Both the position numbers and the translations under genes were made by a program. From Serripes groenlandicus (taxonomy: Eukaryota > Mollusca > Bivalvia > Cardiida > Cardiidae), in contig JASEVX010000011.1 in NCBI GenBank assembly GCA_031761405.1, positions 36,261,955-36,325,954 of the forward strand: a stretch of DNA of 64,000 nucleotides, written 5' to 3'. Shown here in pieces: positions 10,484-25,800 of the stretch (positions are counted from its first letter, which is position 1; each line of letters starts with the position of its first letter). Under the pieces are notes generated by a model, which saw only the letters and a program-made list of their open reading frames with translations, did no database searches and was not told the DNA's origin.

Positions 10484-11225
10484 CACACAAATAAGGATTA
10501 AATTATACTATGATACAGGCAGATAGGAATACAGAAGGACGCGGTGATTTCAATATTGTCATGGGAAATAAACACAATAAAACATATTTTAGCAGAAATA
10601 AATATTTATAATTTTATATATATATACAAAAAATCATTTTTTTTTTTTAATTTTGATATATTCAAGGGGAAATAATTGGACTTAAAGGTTTCATTCATCT
10701 CCTATACATTATGGCAAGAAAATATAGGGGTTCTATCTAAAAATGGACAAATCTTTACCTTTTATTGACACGATCAAAGTGGATAATGAAATAGGCTTAA
10801 ACGCAATATGAGTGACAGAATTTCCCCAACCACCATTTTTACCTAATTTGGATACATGATTTTCTTATCATTAATTATTTATATACCCAACAGATTAGGT
10901 ATGTAAACACAGTCAAAAGTTAAATTACATGGTTGTCTTACAAATCTTATTAAACATTAGAGGCCTCAAATCAGAAGAAAATTGGTTATATACATAAATA
11001 AACCATGACTAGACTTTTTAAAGTCATATTTTCTTTCTCAATAATTATTGCCCAAAATTTTAATGCAATGCCCTTCATCAAAATGCTATAAAAATGCCAA
11101 GCCTTAGTAAATATGGTCAAAATCTGGTTGTCAAATTGGTCGAAAATGTCTACATAATTTACGTAAATGTTGCTTCCTCTGTACGAACGTAAAGGTAGAG
11201 GCAAACCCTGCTTCTAGTGGTCACT

Positions 11226-11352
11226 TTTAGCCCTTTCACACATTAACGCATCTGCAGCAGAGGACCTCTTATGATGCCGCACAGTTTTTAATTTCATATG
11301 TGTGCATTGATGGTTTTAAATTCGTCTGCTGCTGATTTGTTGTTTTGGAAGC
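11226..11352. mobile_element. piggyBac-like MITE, worn
   Basis: Outer words tagccctttcacacatta and ttcgtctgctgctgatttgt, with inner atctgcagcagaggac, match the MITE consensus. The central hairpin has been lost. Confidence 0.5.
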
Positions 11353-12077
11353 AGTTCTAACAACCAACCACCCAATCTTAACCGGTCCTTGACTATTGTA
11401 TGGTTAGGGACATGGTTTATGATGAGAAACATTTTGCAAGGTGCATAAAAAGGCAGACCTTCTAGAGACAAAGTTAAATACCAGGAAAGGTCAAGTTATT
11501 GCTAAAATTTGGTAGTGTTATGTCTGATATTTGAAGCATACTACATGCAACTTAGAACATATCCCTTCTATTTTTTTCATTTTTTTGTATTTATGTTATT
11601 TTTTTTTTTTTTTGTATTGTTTGAATCCTTTTAACTTTTTTTTTTTCTTTTTCATTTCTTTTTCATTTCTTTTTTTTTTTCATTTTCTTTTTTTTTATTT
11701 TTTTGTGGGATCTTAATTGACCAAGTAACCAAACATACTCTACCCAATTTTGTTCTTATATCATAGGAAAAATTCAGTCTTTGATCATTTAATCCATTAA
11801 AACCTTGGTATGACTGCACTAATCTTGCATATATCAGCAATTAAAATACACTAACTATACAACAACTGTAATTTGTCAGTCAATAAATGTTTTTTCCCCT
11901 TTTTTATTTTTAACAAGGGGTATACAGTCATCAGATTTTGCATGTAGAATAACTGTTTTAAATGCCCACACCAGTATCAATCATATCAAGTTGCATCTGT
12001 AACACTTTTAATGGAAGGACCAATGTTGCAGATCCATTGCTGAAGGTTTGACCCATCTGATGGAACCTTTTACATTT

Positions 12078-12080
<3 letters not shown>

Positions 12081-12121
<41 letters not shown>
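12081..12121. repeat. Poly-T tract of about 41 bases
   Basis: An uninterrupted T run with further T-rich DNA on both sides. It generates the apparent long open frames on both strands. The exact length is likely to vary between individuals and sequencing runs. Confidence 0.9.
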
Positions 12122-13682
12122 CCATGTTTTATTCATTTTATATATTTTTTTTAAACTTTTCATTTTCATATTTTTTTTTGTGTGTTTTCTGACATCAGAT
12201 GTTCCTTCACTGTATACAAAAGAGAGACTGCCATGACAAAAAGTATGAAAGACACTTTTCTCAGCACCATCTCCTGCAAGTTCAAACATACTCTTGATGT
12301 GTAGCTTACAACTCTAAAAACCAAAACCTTTGGAACGATTTGTTCCTTTAAGTGAAAACAGCTATATAAGCGAAGCACTCAGCTTTGATTGATGTTCTGA
12401 ACATCAGATTAAAACTGAACAAGTGACTTTAAACTAGAATCTCACTAGAGTCGATTTACAGCTGTTTAAATTTTGTAATGACTACCTGAATAAATTAGTA
12501 GTCTGAGAATAATTGGTCAAATAACCCAAACTGACCTACAATTACATTTGACCATGGCATATCACTCTGCTTCATAAGAGCAAATCAAGTCACTCTATGT
12601 ATGCATCCTTCACAGGAGAATGGTTTTGAATTAGGTATCTTATGATTCCCATGGTATAAGAAGCAATAACTTAATCTTAACATTGTACTACAACTACATA
12701 TTTCAATCGCTGTTTGCCGCTTTTTTTCTGCTTATGGCATTACAAGACAAATCAATAAGTCTATCCAATGCTGATGACTTCTATGAAATAAAATCATTGA
12801 ACATTGTTACCATAAGCGCTGAAGAGCACAGCACCATCAACCACATTGCTGGCAAAAGCCCTCTCAACATTAAAATATTATTCTTTGTGGCAATAAAACT
12901 ACAGGTAGTCATGGCAATGCCAACAATGAAAATACTTTAATCTCTTTTTTTCATCTTGCTCCCTCAGTGAAGCATAAGAACTGTGAGGCTTTTATCCGAG
13001 CAAACATTTACAGATGGGTAGACATTATTCTCTCTCATTGACAACAACCATATTCAACCACATACTAAAATTTCCACTCAAATGAACAACTTAACTTGGC
13101 AAATAGATATAGGGCCATACAAAATATAAAACAACAATGAGAAAATGGTGGACTTTGCTTAACTGAAACCAAATATATAGTGCAATGAATTTAGACAAGG
13201 CCAGGGGAATCAAAATCATAATTCCTATTCAATAGGGGCCAATAACATTTGATGCTCTGATACTAAAGAGCTAAGAGCCCAAGCTGTGATAAAATACAAA
13301 CTAACAATTTACAAAGCAATGATTGGGCAAAGGACAACATACAAAAATCAAAATTAAAAAAAAAAAGAAAAAAAGAGAATGTGGCTAGGTATGAGATAAC
13401 TTGATAAATGTCAAATTTGACCGAACAAAATGAGTTCCTTTAAAAAATTATAAGAATTAAAGACACCAAGAGCAAGTTAAATTTCAAAACATTTCATGAT
13501 TTTATATGCAATTTTATAAATGTGTATATCTCACAAGGCGCTTTAGAGCAATGCATTTCATTTCCTAAAATCGTTAAAAAAACCACCAGGTGTTACTAAT
13601 TTAGAACATTGAAAATAAGTTATTTAAAAAGTTTAAAAGTTATTTTTTTATCTCATATCCAGCCAACATGTCTCAAACAAAA

Positions 13683-13809
13683 TTATTTTCGATTATGACG
13701 GCGCCTTGCAGCGCCGCCTCCCCGTGTCCCCTGGTTGCCACTTTTGTTTTTAGGTGGCTGGGGTTTGATTGCTACTACTCCATTAACATTTTCCAATGAC
13801 TTGTTGCTT
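13683..13809 (-). CDS. Proline-rich gene, last exon
   Basis: The acceptor is ctttctttacag on the minus strand. It reads SNKSLENVNGVVAIKPQPP and ends GGGAARRRHNRK then TAA. The Gly/Arg-rich basic tail is GC-rich compared with its surroundings, which supports a real exon. The first base completes the codon split with the exon before it. Confidence 0.75.
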
Positions 13810-16800
13810 CTGTAAAGAAAGAGTAGACTCATTGTTTAACCATTCTTGTGTTCCCCTCCACACTCTTGACACTGAACCTGTGTATGGAATATAAAGAAAT
13901 TCCATCCACAAATGAAAGTGCTAAAGCTATGAAGTAGTTTTATACACATTTATGTATAATGCTCACTGTAAGCTTGAATTTTGACCTAGGTCGGTGGAAT
14001 GTGAACTTGTACAAGAAGAGTTATTTTAAACATATGATTTAAGTTTTATAACAATCGGATAAAAAATAAAGTTGCAAGAGTGATAACATCATTTGGTACA
14101 ACTTATAAATGACACTGTGACCTTGACAGTTTACCTAGTTCTATGAAATGTGAACTCATACAATAGGGGATGCTGGTAAACATGTGTGTTAAGTTTCATA
14201 ACAATTGGATAAGAAACAAAGTTGCTAGAGCGATGATGTCATTTTGCTCAGAAGTTACTGTGACGTTGACCTTTGACCTAGGTCTGTGAAACACTAACTC
14301 GTACAAGAAGTGATGCTGGTGAAAATATGTAATCTGTATCATAACAATCGGATAAGAAGTAAAGTCTCTAGAGCAATGAGGTCATTTTTTAAAGAAGTAT
14401 TAGTCATTTTGACCTTGACCTTTAATTAAGGTCATTGAAATGCAAACTCATACAAGCGGCGATGCTGGTGATTATATGTATTCAGTTTCATAACAATCGG
14501 CTAAGAAATGAAGTTACTAAAGTTATGATGTCGCTTTTTACACTTTTAATAGCCACTGTGGCCTTGACCATTGACCTAGGCCGGTGAAACTTGAACTTGT
14601 ACAAGAGGCTATGATTGTGAACATTGTTTGGGACACATAGGTACTTACGGACGGATCCTATTTACCGCGACGACCTCGTAGCAAGGGGATGATAAGTAGG
14701 ATAATTTTTTTAATAAAATCATGTAGTTTCTAAGTTTCCTAAAATACATTTTATTTTATTACAATACTACGTATTACAATAAATCTGAAGCAGATGAAAT
14801 TGAAAACATCAAGGCAAAAATAATGAAAATCTCTTTAAATGAAAGTATGAATTAATTCATCGAGTTGAAACCATTGTGGTAATAAGTGAATTTGCTTAAT
14901 TATTTCTTTTGTTTACCAATAGTGTAAATATCACTGAAGACCATAAAACATGCATTATGTAAATAAAAAATTTCATAATTTTGAGATATATGTAAGTTTG
15001 TATCTGAGTAGAAAGGATCCATGTGAAAAGGAACATATAATCAGCCATTTTCTTCTTTTTCCTTTGATATTTTCAAAAATAACCCTTTCTTACATACAAC
15101 AAATCTGCAGCAAATGACTTTGGCAATATCTAGGCAAAAATGTGTAAAATCTCTATAAAAGAAAGTGAAATTATTAAAAAGAGTTGAAAATATTGTGGCA
15201 AAAACAGAAATTGCTAATCATGAGCAATATTTCTTCTTTTGCTACAATATTTTCAAAAGTAGTTTGCTGCAGAGGTGTCAGAAAGTGTCTTGATGTGGGA
15301 AAGGGATGAGAGAAAGATTTAGGTAGATTATTCCAAGGGAATCTTTTTCATATGCCTCCAGACACCTGGAGTCCATTGCAAATTCCCCTTTACTTGTTCA
15401 TATATTTGACAACAAAAATGCAGAGAGCTAGAAAAGAAGGAGTAAACAGGTCTCTTCCCTAAAACAGTTAACATATCACCCAACAATTTCCTATGTTGTG
15501 GATACTCCAAAAGGACGGCTCAATGAGATCATTCTTTTGAGCACCCACAACATATCGTTAGCAGTTAGGCTACTTTTGAGTGCTCACAACATAGACTTTG
15601 GAGGTCAAACAGAGGATTTAAGAACATGAAATATACATGTCACTTATTCTAAGCTCTGCGCAATACAACCTAGGATATATACTCACTTGCTTGCCAATAA
15701 AGCGGGGGAGAGTTCAAGCTCAGATGGGGAGAGAACAATTTTCTCATGAGTGGCAGTTTTGAATGCATCAATGTTTGGTGGACCGTATGCGTTTGGTGCT
15801 GAAAATATGAGCAAATTCATTGACAAAGTTGTTTCTCTGCTCAGGTACACTATTAAACAGATTTGCTTTTTGAGCTTCATCATAGAAAAAATGGCATAAA
15901 TTCCGACATTTGCCGCTCCTGTGTTTTTTTAAGATCCGCTCATAAACTATATACAGTCTGGTCAGTGCTTCACCATCTCTACTTTGAGGATCATTTTAGG
16001 GTCCTTTGGAAGCAAACAGAATGGAAAATCTCTTTAAATAAAAGCTTAATTATTGAATAGAGTTGAAAACATTACAACAAAATAATGAATTTCTCATAAA
16101 TTTTTGCTGCAACTTTTTCAAATAAATCACTTTATACATGTTATTATGTTGATCCGTGAAATTTAAATAACTATAATTGAAAATATTTCCCATATCTTTC
16201 AGGCTTTAAATGTCAGTTTGTGTGTGAGGTGACTAACATTAATATTTGGTCACTTTCCAACATTCAGATGCATTTTGACGTATTTACAGCATGACTTGTG
16301 ATTTTTTTAAAAATGTAAAAGAAGAAATTTATCATAATGATGGTGATTTGATCTCTAATCAATCGCGATACCTTCCTAGATATTTAAAAAAAATGCCATC
16401 TGCAGATGTGTTGTATGTTGGAATGGTTTAAACATTTGAACTTACCATTGACAGGGGAAGGCAGGTCCAAGTGGATTCCTTTCATAGCATTCGAGTAGGT
16501 CCCGGACAAATCACATGGTGGATCATACGATGCGGACGAAATGGGGGTTGGAGCCCGTCCTGGCCCGGCCTCCATCAGGGAACTGACTTTCTGCAGCTGG
16601 CTGTGCAATTGCTTGACTCTATGCATTTGCTTCTTTGGGTTAGCAGGTGGAGCAGGGAGGAAGTGATTAGGCTGGATTGTGTGCCCTTTTGGAGGGATTT
16701 GGCGTGCCCGTGGAATAGGCTGCAAGCAGCCAGTTGGGGGAAATACCTCTGCCCCAGGGATGGATGGAAGCTGGAATGTTTAAATGATGCATGTTTTACT

Positions 16801-19800
16801 TTTCACTTGCTTTTATCTATGTACTAGGCTACTTTCAGACTATTTTATCTATGTGCTCTGCTACTTTTAGTCCATTTTATATATTATGTGCTCTGCTACT
16901 CTCTGTCACTTTCAACCAAGTACTTCTCTTTTTTACCCATATGTTTTTATCTACTTTCACTCATTTTTATCCATGTGCTACCGGTACTTCTTTTTCACTC
17001 AATTCTGTTAATGTGTTACTGTACATTCCCTACATTTTATCAATGTGTTACTAAATTTTCACTCAATTGCATCCATATTAACCATTTGTGACTATACTTT
17101 CACCAAATTTTAGTAAAGAAACAAACAAGGCGATTTGATACAGAAGCTTTTTGATGTCTTTGCATTAGACAATTTTTTAAAGCTTTTTTGTGAAAAGAGA
17201 AATTGTTTAAGCAGTCTTTTCCTAAATGTATTAAACTATTGAATCAAAATTAAACTTCTGATTTTCCCCAATATTATGGGCATGTCTCCAGATGATTTCA
17301 AAGCAGAAGACTCTAAATAATTGCATATCATGTAAATAATTAGTAAGAAAGTCAAGTTATCTCCGGAAATTTAAATCAACTTTTACTATTGTAGATTCTG
17401 ATATCAACAATGAAAGGACTCTAAATGAAAGGTTAAATAAATCCTTATCTTAGTGTACTGTAATATGATCTAAATAATGAAGGCATACAGATACAATTAA
17501 CATTACAATTATAGGTGTTCAATATTTTCCTTGTCGCTTTCTCTGATTTTCTCTCTAATTTTTGGAAAACATATTCTACCAATTTCTTTTTGACCAGCAA
17601 GATTTTCAGATAAGTTGGCCACTCAATCGTAGTGCAGCACAGATAAGAATAGTAAGGAGTTTGTAAAACTCTGTACCCCAAACCATATGTTTAATTTGTA
17701 AAATATTTGAAACGGGGCATTACTCTGAAAGAACAAAAATAAATGTAAATTCAACCAATGACCGAAGACAAAGCAATATACCCCTTCAACTTTTTTGAAG
17801 ATGGTGGTATAAAAATGTCCATTGCAGAATAAGTCAGTAATAATTACCTTCAACTCCCGTCCTTCTGCTGGCGCTAATAATCCATCAAGGCTGATCAGTT
17901 TTCTGGGATGTTTTTGCTTATTAGCAATCAGGCCCTCCTGCTGTTATGATAATAATGGGTTATTTGAGTCATGTCATTGAAAAACCCACCTTAGCGAATT
18001 CATGACCAGTGATAAATCAGACTCGCTCTCATAAAAACCATGTTGTTTCGATAATAATGGGTTATTCGATTCATGTCATGGTGGCATCTTAGCTATATGA
18101 CCAGTGAATAATCAGATCCGCTCTCAAAGAAACCCTGTTGCTTATAATGATAATAATGGGTTATTTGTGTCGATTCATGGAAAAAAAGTACATTTTAGAG
18201 AATTAATGACTAGTGAATAATCAGATACTCTCTCACAGAAACCATGTTGTTATGATATAATGGGCCAATTGAGACATGTCATGAGAAAACCCACCTTAAA
18301 GAATTTATGACCAGTGAATAATCAGATAACTATTATGCTCTTTCAGAAAACCTGTTGTTATGATAATAAGGGGTGTTTTGAGACATGACATGGGAAAACC
18401 CACCTAAGATAAGTTATGACCAGGGAATAATCTGATCCGCTCTCACAGAAACCCTGATTTGACTTCACTGGGTTCAGGCTGTTCTGTGTTTCACATTGTA
18501 TATCCGAAGCCTGGTTTAATATAGCTAACATTTGCAATATGAAAAACATAATAAGCAGTTTTTTGACATGTTTCCAGCTGATGACTTTTGAAAACATTGT
18601 GCTAAAAATGTTTTCAACTTTTTTCCATAGTTCTTTATTTAAGAGTGGTATCTAATGGGTCATGTGAAGTCAAAAACTAGGTCATTAGTTCAAATTTAAC
18701 AAACAAATTTTGCAAGATACACCATCCTGAGGAAAGTTTCAAATTATCTTGTCTGTCTGAGATTTGTACATGTACAAACGTATCTGATCAATGACCTTAG
18801 TTTTACAAGGGTCTGGTTACAAGTCAGTGTTACTAATTATACTTTATACATGTCCAAACAAAAGGGCCATGGTTTTCCCCGTAACAATCACTTGAGTACC
18901 ATAGCTCTATATGATGAGGTGCTCATAAAAATTCTGAAGAATCAAAGCACTGATAGCATGGATGAGCAAAGGACCTTCATTATTTTGCTGCCATAACTGC
19001 CAAATTCAGCCTTACTATAATTATAAACCTGTCTGAGCTTCCATGCTAAAAGATTCAAATGAATTCTGTCTTCAAGAAGTTTCTTTAAACTTTCTATGAC
19101 TAATTTGTGTACAGTGCAGATCCTAATCAGAATATTTAGATGTGCAAGTTGACCTTTATCTACAACTGCCTTCCAGTTCTTGTTATGACTAATGAATACT
19201 TAAATAATCTGTCCATTGGCAGTAAACAATGCAAAAATACTACCTAGGTATTATCAAGGATAAATGTATTTTTGTAGAAACAAGGAAAGTAACACATTTA
19301 CTTGAGTATAATTTTAAGTCAGTTTTTAAGTAAGGAAACTATGCACAAAATTTAAGAATATTTTGTCTGTTGGAACAATTCAGAGGATACACCTTTAAGG
19401 GTGCATGGGATTTGGAAACAGGGAGAAGAAGAAGATGAAAACAGACAAGAAATGACATATATATATACAAAATATGCAGCAATACAGTTTGATAGTGGAA
19501 GGTTGAATGCAAAGTTTCAAATGAGAAAAGTTGAATGTTTATGGCTTGATGCTGCTCATTGGCAAATGAATGAATGAATGGATAGCTCAATCAATTACTC
19601 AATAAATAAATAAATCAATCAATCAGTCCATCCATCAATCATTCATTCATAGCTATTTGATGAATAATAGGTGGATGAATTTTCTATGAAGTTCATAAAA
19701 TTAACAAGTTAAAGGAGTATTGCAAGCAATACAAAAGTCACCAACCAAACGAGGACACCACATTTATATTGTATGTGCATTTTTGACAAAAACAGCAATG

Positions 19801-22800
19801 AACTTCATATATTTTGGATAAAAATGTACCTTGATCATAACCTGGTATCAGATAAATGATAAGAAGTGCTGTACATATCAGTTTATTATAGACAGCAATA
19901 CAAGTTACAGTTAAAACAAAATCCATTCAAGCAGGTGGAAGATACAGCCTGGACATGAAATTGCCGACTGACAATGTTTGAGCCCAAACTGTGACCTTGA
20001 ACTTGGGAGTAGGTGACTGGGTGAGGTGCATGGCACATTATCTTGTTATGGAGAATAATTGTGTGAAGTAATATCAAAATCCATCCAAGCATGTGGAAGA
20101 TACAGCCCGTACACGAAATAAATTGCGGACGGACAATGTTTGAGCCCAAATGTGACCTTGATCTTGGGAGTAGGTGACTGAGTTATGTGCATGACACATC
20201 ATATTGTTATAGAAAATAAATGTGTGAAGTAATATCAAAATCGATTCAAGCCTGTGAAAGAAATTGCTGTTGATAAAATTTAAAAACAAGAGGACTATGA
20301 TGGTCCTTTATCGCTCACCTGATTTAATCAAACTTAAAAAGTTTTCATTGTTCTTTGTCTATACATATATACAGAAAACAAGCAACACCCCCTGGTGGCC
20401 ATGTTTATCATCATATCAAAATAATTTAAAGTCTTAGTAGAGGGGCACCCAAAGAACATTCATGGCAAATGGACATGAATATCTTTAAAGTATTTACCTT
20501 AGCAAGTCTATGTAAAACAGGTGATCCCCAGGGTGGAGCCATGTTTGACACCAGGGCTATTATAATTTGAAAAATCTTGGTAGAAGTCCACTAGATGAAG
20601 TTAGATTTCAAATATTAAACTTTTAGACAAGATTTTTAAAGTTTTTCCCTATACAAGTATATTTAAAACAACTGACCATCGGGGAGGGGTAATTTTTTAC
20701 CCCATGGCTATAATTTGAGCAATCTTGGTAGAGGTCCACTAGATGATGCTTCATACCAAATATTAAAGGCCTGGGCCCTCCACTTTTAGACAAGAAGATT
20801 TTTTAAGTTTTTTCCCTATATGAGTCTATGAACAAGAGGACCATGATGGTCCTATATCGCTCACCTGATTTAAATAAACTTAAAAAATTTTCAGTGTTTT
20901 TCCCCCTATATGAGTCTATGAAAAACAAGTGACCCCCGAGGATCGGTAATTTTTGACCCCAGTGCTATAATTTGAACAATCTTGGTAGAAGTCCACTAGA
21001 TGATGCTACATACAAAATATCTTTTAGACAAGAAGATTTTTAAAGTTTTTTTCCTATCTATTTAAAACAAGTGACCCCCGGGGAGGGGTAATTTTTTACG
21101 CCATGGCTATTATTTGAATTTTTTTGGTAGAGGTCCACTAGATGATGCTACATACCAAATATCAAAGGCCAGGGCCCTCTACTTTTAGACAAGAAGATTT
21201 TTAAAGTTTTTCCCCTTAATGAGTGTATGTAAAACAAGGGACCCCCGGGATGGGGACTTTTTTGACCCCCATGGCTTTAATTTGAACAATCTTGGTAGAG
21301 GTCCACTGGATGATGCTACATACCAAATATCAATTTACATACAAAATATCTTTTAGACAAGAAGATTTTTAAAGTTTTTTCCCTATCTATTTAAAACAAG
21401 TGACCCCCGGGGAGGGGTAATTTTTTTACGCCATGGCTATAATTTGATTTTTTTTTGGTAGAGGTCCACTAGATGATGCTACATACCAAATATCAAAGGC
21501 CAGGGCCTTCTTCTTTTAGACAAGAAGATTTTTTTAAAAAAATTCTCTATGAGTCTATGAAGAACAAGTGACCCCTGGCCGGGGAGGGGTCAATTTTGAC
21601 CTCAGGGCTATAATTCAAACAATTTGGTAGAGGTCCACAATGATGCTACAATACCAAATATCAAAGGCCTGAGCCATCTACTTTTAGACAAGAAGATTTT
21701 TAAAGTTGTTTCCGTATATGAGTCTATGTAAAACAAGTGACCCCTGGGGAGGGGTCAATTTTGACCCCAGGGCTATAATTTGAACAATCTAGGTAGAGGT
21801 CCACTAGATGATGCTACATACCAAATATCTTTTAGACAAGTAGATTTTCTAATTTTTTTCCCTATATGAGTCTATGTAAAACAAATGACCCCTGGGGAGG
21901 GGTCAATTTTGACCCCAGGGCTATAATTTGAACAATCTAGGTAGAGGTCCACTAGATAATGCTACACACCAAATATCTGGGCCCTCTTCTTTTAGATAAG
22001 AAGATTTTTAAAAAAAAATCTCTATGGAGAACAAGTGAATCCCGTGAACCCCCGGGGATGGGGTCATTTTTGACCCCAGGACTATAATTTGAACAATCTT
22101 GGTAGAGGTCCACAATGATGCTACATACCAAATATCAAAGGCCTGGGCCCTCTACTTTTAGACAAGAAGATTTTTTAAGTTTTTCCCCTATATGAGCCTA
22201 TGTAAAACAAGTGACCCTCGGGATGGGTTCATTTTTTACCCCAGGACTATAATTTAAAAAATCTTGGTAGAGGTCCACTAGATGATGCTACAAACCAAAT
22301 ATCAAAGGCCAGGGCCCTATACTTTTAGACAAGAAATTTTTTAAAGATTTTTCCCTATATGAGTCTATCAAAAACAAGTTACCCCAGGGCTATAATTTGA
22401 ACAATCTTTGTAGAGGTTCACTAGATGATGCTACATACCAAATATCAATACATGGGCCTTCTACTTACAGACAATAAGATTTTTAAAGTTTTGGTTAATT
22501 TCCCCTTTTTTGTTGCCATAGCGTGAGCGATCACAAAAGCTCACCTTGCACTTCGTGCATAGGTGAGCTAACAACAAAAGGAAAAATCTAAAAAAAAAAA
22601 AGAGGGCCATGATCACTCACTTGAAATATTTATACCTATCATTTTATTAGAGAGTGAATGAGTTGGTTTTTATGGCACTGTAACACAAAGAGGTAAATTA
22701 CGACCGGACTAAGAAATGGAGGTGAGCAAAAATGACAATATTAAAAATGAAGATGATGAATACTGGAAAGGAATATTATATTCTTGCATCCTTCTCAAGT

Positions 22801-25800
22801 CAAAACCAGCCTTAAACAAGTTTTTAGCTTTCATTTGGAGACTCTGACCTCCTGCTGGGGTGTACAGAAATCTTGTTTTACCCTTGCCAAGAGGGCCAAA
22901 TATGTTCAAGAAGATTTGAAAAAATTCAACTGCCCTTTATGGTCATGTGTTTTTCTTACCAACTGACATAGCTTGAATAAGTATTTCCGTATATATCTCT
23001 ATGTTAAACAGGTAACCCATGGGCAGGGTCAAATTTTGACCCCAGGGGCATTAATTTAACACTCTTTGTAGAGGACCATGATATCTAAGCTCTAGGCCTT
23101 TCTGCTTCAGGCAAGAAGATTTTTATCTATGTAAAACAGGACACTCCCATGGAGTGCCTAATTTCGAACCAAGAGTCATTATTTGAATAATCTTGGTCGA
23201 GGACCACTAGACAATGCTACACACCAAATATGTAGGCCTTTCTGTTTTAGAAAAGAAGATTTTTAAAGTTTGCACTATATATATATCTATGAACAACAGA
23301 TGACTCTGGGGCAGGGCCAATCTTGGACCCAAGGGCATAATTTCAACAATCTCCTTAGAGGTCCATGAGGCAATGCTCTACACATAATATCCAAGCTCTA
23401 TGCCTTTCTGTTTAAGACAAGAAGATTTTTATTTTTTTATATATATATCTTTGTAAAACAGGTGACCCCTGCACAGGGGCCAATTTTGAACCCAGTCATC
23501 ATTTGAACATTCTTGGTATAATACCACTAGACAATAGTCCACACCAAATGTCTAAGCTCTGGGATTATCATATATATCTTTATGTAAAATAATTGACCCC
23601 GAGGGTGGAGGCCAATTTTGATCACATGGGCATAATTTGAATAATCTTGGCAGAGGACCACTAGACAATGTCCAACATCACATGGCTAAGCTCTAGCTCT
23701 TTCTGTTTCAGCCAAGAAGATTTTCAAAGTTTTTCCCTATATATCTCTTTGTAAAACAGGTTAGCCCCAGGGGCATAATTTGAATAATCTTGGCAGAGGA
23801 CCACTAGACAATGCCCCACATCACATGGCTAAGCTTTAGTTCTTTCTGTTTCAGACAAGAAGATTTTCAAAGTGTTTCCCTATATATCTCTTTGTAAAAC
23901 AGGTTAGCCCCAGGGGCATAATTTGAATATACTTGGTAGAGTACCACTAGACAAGTACTACACACCAAATAGCTAAGCCCTAGTTCTTTCTGTTTTAGTC
24001 AAGAAGAATTTCAAAGTTTCAAAGTTTTTCCTTTCGATCACACAAGGATCATTCCTACCCAGTTTAGTCAATATCCAAACAGCAGTTTAGTAAGAGATGT
24101 CATTTAAAGAAATTGTTGACAACATATATGTCTGGACAGTCATCAGGCCATCACAATAGCTCACCATGAGCACTTTCTGCTCAGGTCAGCTAATACAAGA
24201 TAAAAAATAACAAGAGGCCAAAGAGGGCCAGTATCGCTCCACGGCCAAAAATCAAACCTCCAAACAGCCCTGCCCCCTGGTGGCCATGTTTTTCATCAAC
24301 CACCATAGTTTAAAGGAATCTTGTAGAGTGTCACCCAAGGAATGTTTCTGCAAAATTATTTGAAAATCGGCCTGACACTTTCGGAGGAGAGGATATTTTA
24401 GGTTTTCACTATAGCCATATAAGGCAAAATAGCGCCACCCGCTGGCGGCCATATTTTTCAACCAATCAACATGGCTTGAAGGAATCTGATAGAGGGTCAA
24501 CTTTCGGAGGGTGATTTTTTTAAGTTTTCACTATAGCTTTATAAGGCAAAATAGCCCCGCCCCCTGGCGGCCATGTTTTTCAACCAATCACATTTCTTGA
24601 AGGAATCTACTAAAGGGTCACCCAAGGGACATTTCTACAAAATTATTTGAAAATTGGCCTGACACTTTCGGAGAAGAAGATTTTTTAAGTTTTCACTATT
24701 TTTTTCTTTGGGTTGCCATGGAAACCAGGATTTCGGATGGATAAAAAAAAATTGAAGGAATTTAAGAGAGGACATTGAGAGGATGCTTCCTGTGAAGTTT
24801 CAACCAAATTGGCCAAGTGGTAAGGGAGAAGAAGTCGTTTAAAGGAAAAAGTTAAAGCACCCACGCATGCACAACGGACAATTCGCCATGACATAAGCTC
24901 GACTGGCTTTCAGCCAGTGGAGTTAAAAATAGTGCAAGAATTACAGCTGAGAACACTACATCTAATCACCATCTTCCATCAATCCTAGTTTCAAGTGAAT
25001 CAATTGAATAGTTATGTAGTTTTGTTCTGTCTAGAAAGTTTGAAGGACAAATGTGTATGCTTTCCTGCACAGGGGGATAATAAACTCATTTCTAAACACA
25101 TTCACATAATGTGCCAAGTGATATACTTACCTACATCTTGTTCGCATTAACATAAATGGACTTAACCTTTCCAATTTTAGACAATATTGTAGCAGGTTAT
25201 TTGATAAACATCTAGGCATTTTTTTTGCGGTCATGTTTTTTGACCAATCATCATGGCTTGAGTAATATTTCTACAAAATTATTTGAAAATCGGCTAGTAA
25301 CTTTCAGAAAGATTTTTAAAGTGTTCACTATAGCCATACAGAGCAATACAGCTCCGCCCCCTAGAGGCCATGTTTTGCGACCAATGAACATGGCTTGAAG
25401 GAATCTGTTAGAGGATCACCTAAGTATCCTACAAAATTATTGAGAAATCAGCGACATACTTTTGGAGAAGAATTTTTTGACCAAAATGTTTTCACCTCTA
25501 TTCAATACTACTACTTTCATTTATTTGCTTTTGCCTAGATATGTTCAAAGTGTTCTGCTGTGGTTTTGTTGTACGTGGAAATTGGTTAATTCAAGTGTAG
25601 ATACCTTGTAAGAAATCCACCTTTATTGAAACCTTCGATGACTAGTTTTCAAACAGTGCAAAGTCAGAACAGAGTGCATGAATGTGCAGGTTTGAACTGG
25701 GTTTACTCTGGTCTCAAGTGATCGAAGGTTGCTTTTCCATAAGCAAAGCTCCAGCAAAAGGAGAACAAGTTTGCTCATTGTGAGCATTGTCCTCTTTTGC

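Larger units (their letters stand above)
10484..13682. other. Repeat-poor stretch, possible 3' region of the minus-strand gene
   Basis: This 3.2 kb lies just downstream of the stop codon of the minus-strand proline-rich gene and holds few mobile elements, unlike all neighbouring sequence. It is AT-rich with long T runs at 11.57-11.70 and 12.08-12.18 kb, and a worn MITE near 11.23-11.35 kb. A long 3' untranslated region is one explanation. I could not pick a polyadenylation site. Open frames here are homopolymer artefacts or lack support. Confidence 0.35.

Noticed and set aside
11531..12289. Poly-Phe and poly-Lys open frames on both strands
   Set aside because: They are products of long T tracts, not genes.
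12683..12940. 85-codon plus-strand frame with a hydrophobic start
   Set aside because: It lies antisense to the likely 3' region of the proline-rich gene, is AT-driven and lacks splice or promoter support.
16471..16827. 118-codon plus-strand frame
   Set aside because: It is the antisense shadow of the largest exon of the minus-strand proline-rich gene.
20285..24192. CRISPR-like array because of regular repeats
   Set aside because: Units are 150-190 bp of diverged sequence without short spacers, in an animal genome. They are transposon-borne tandem repeats.
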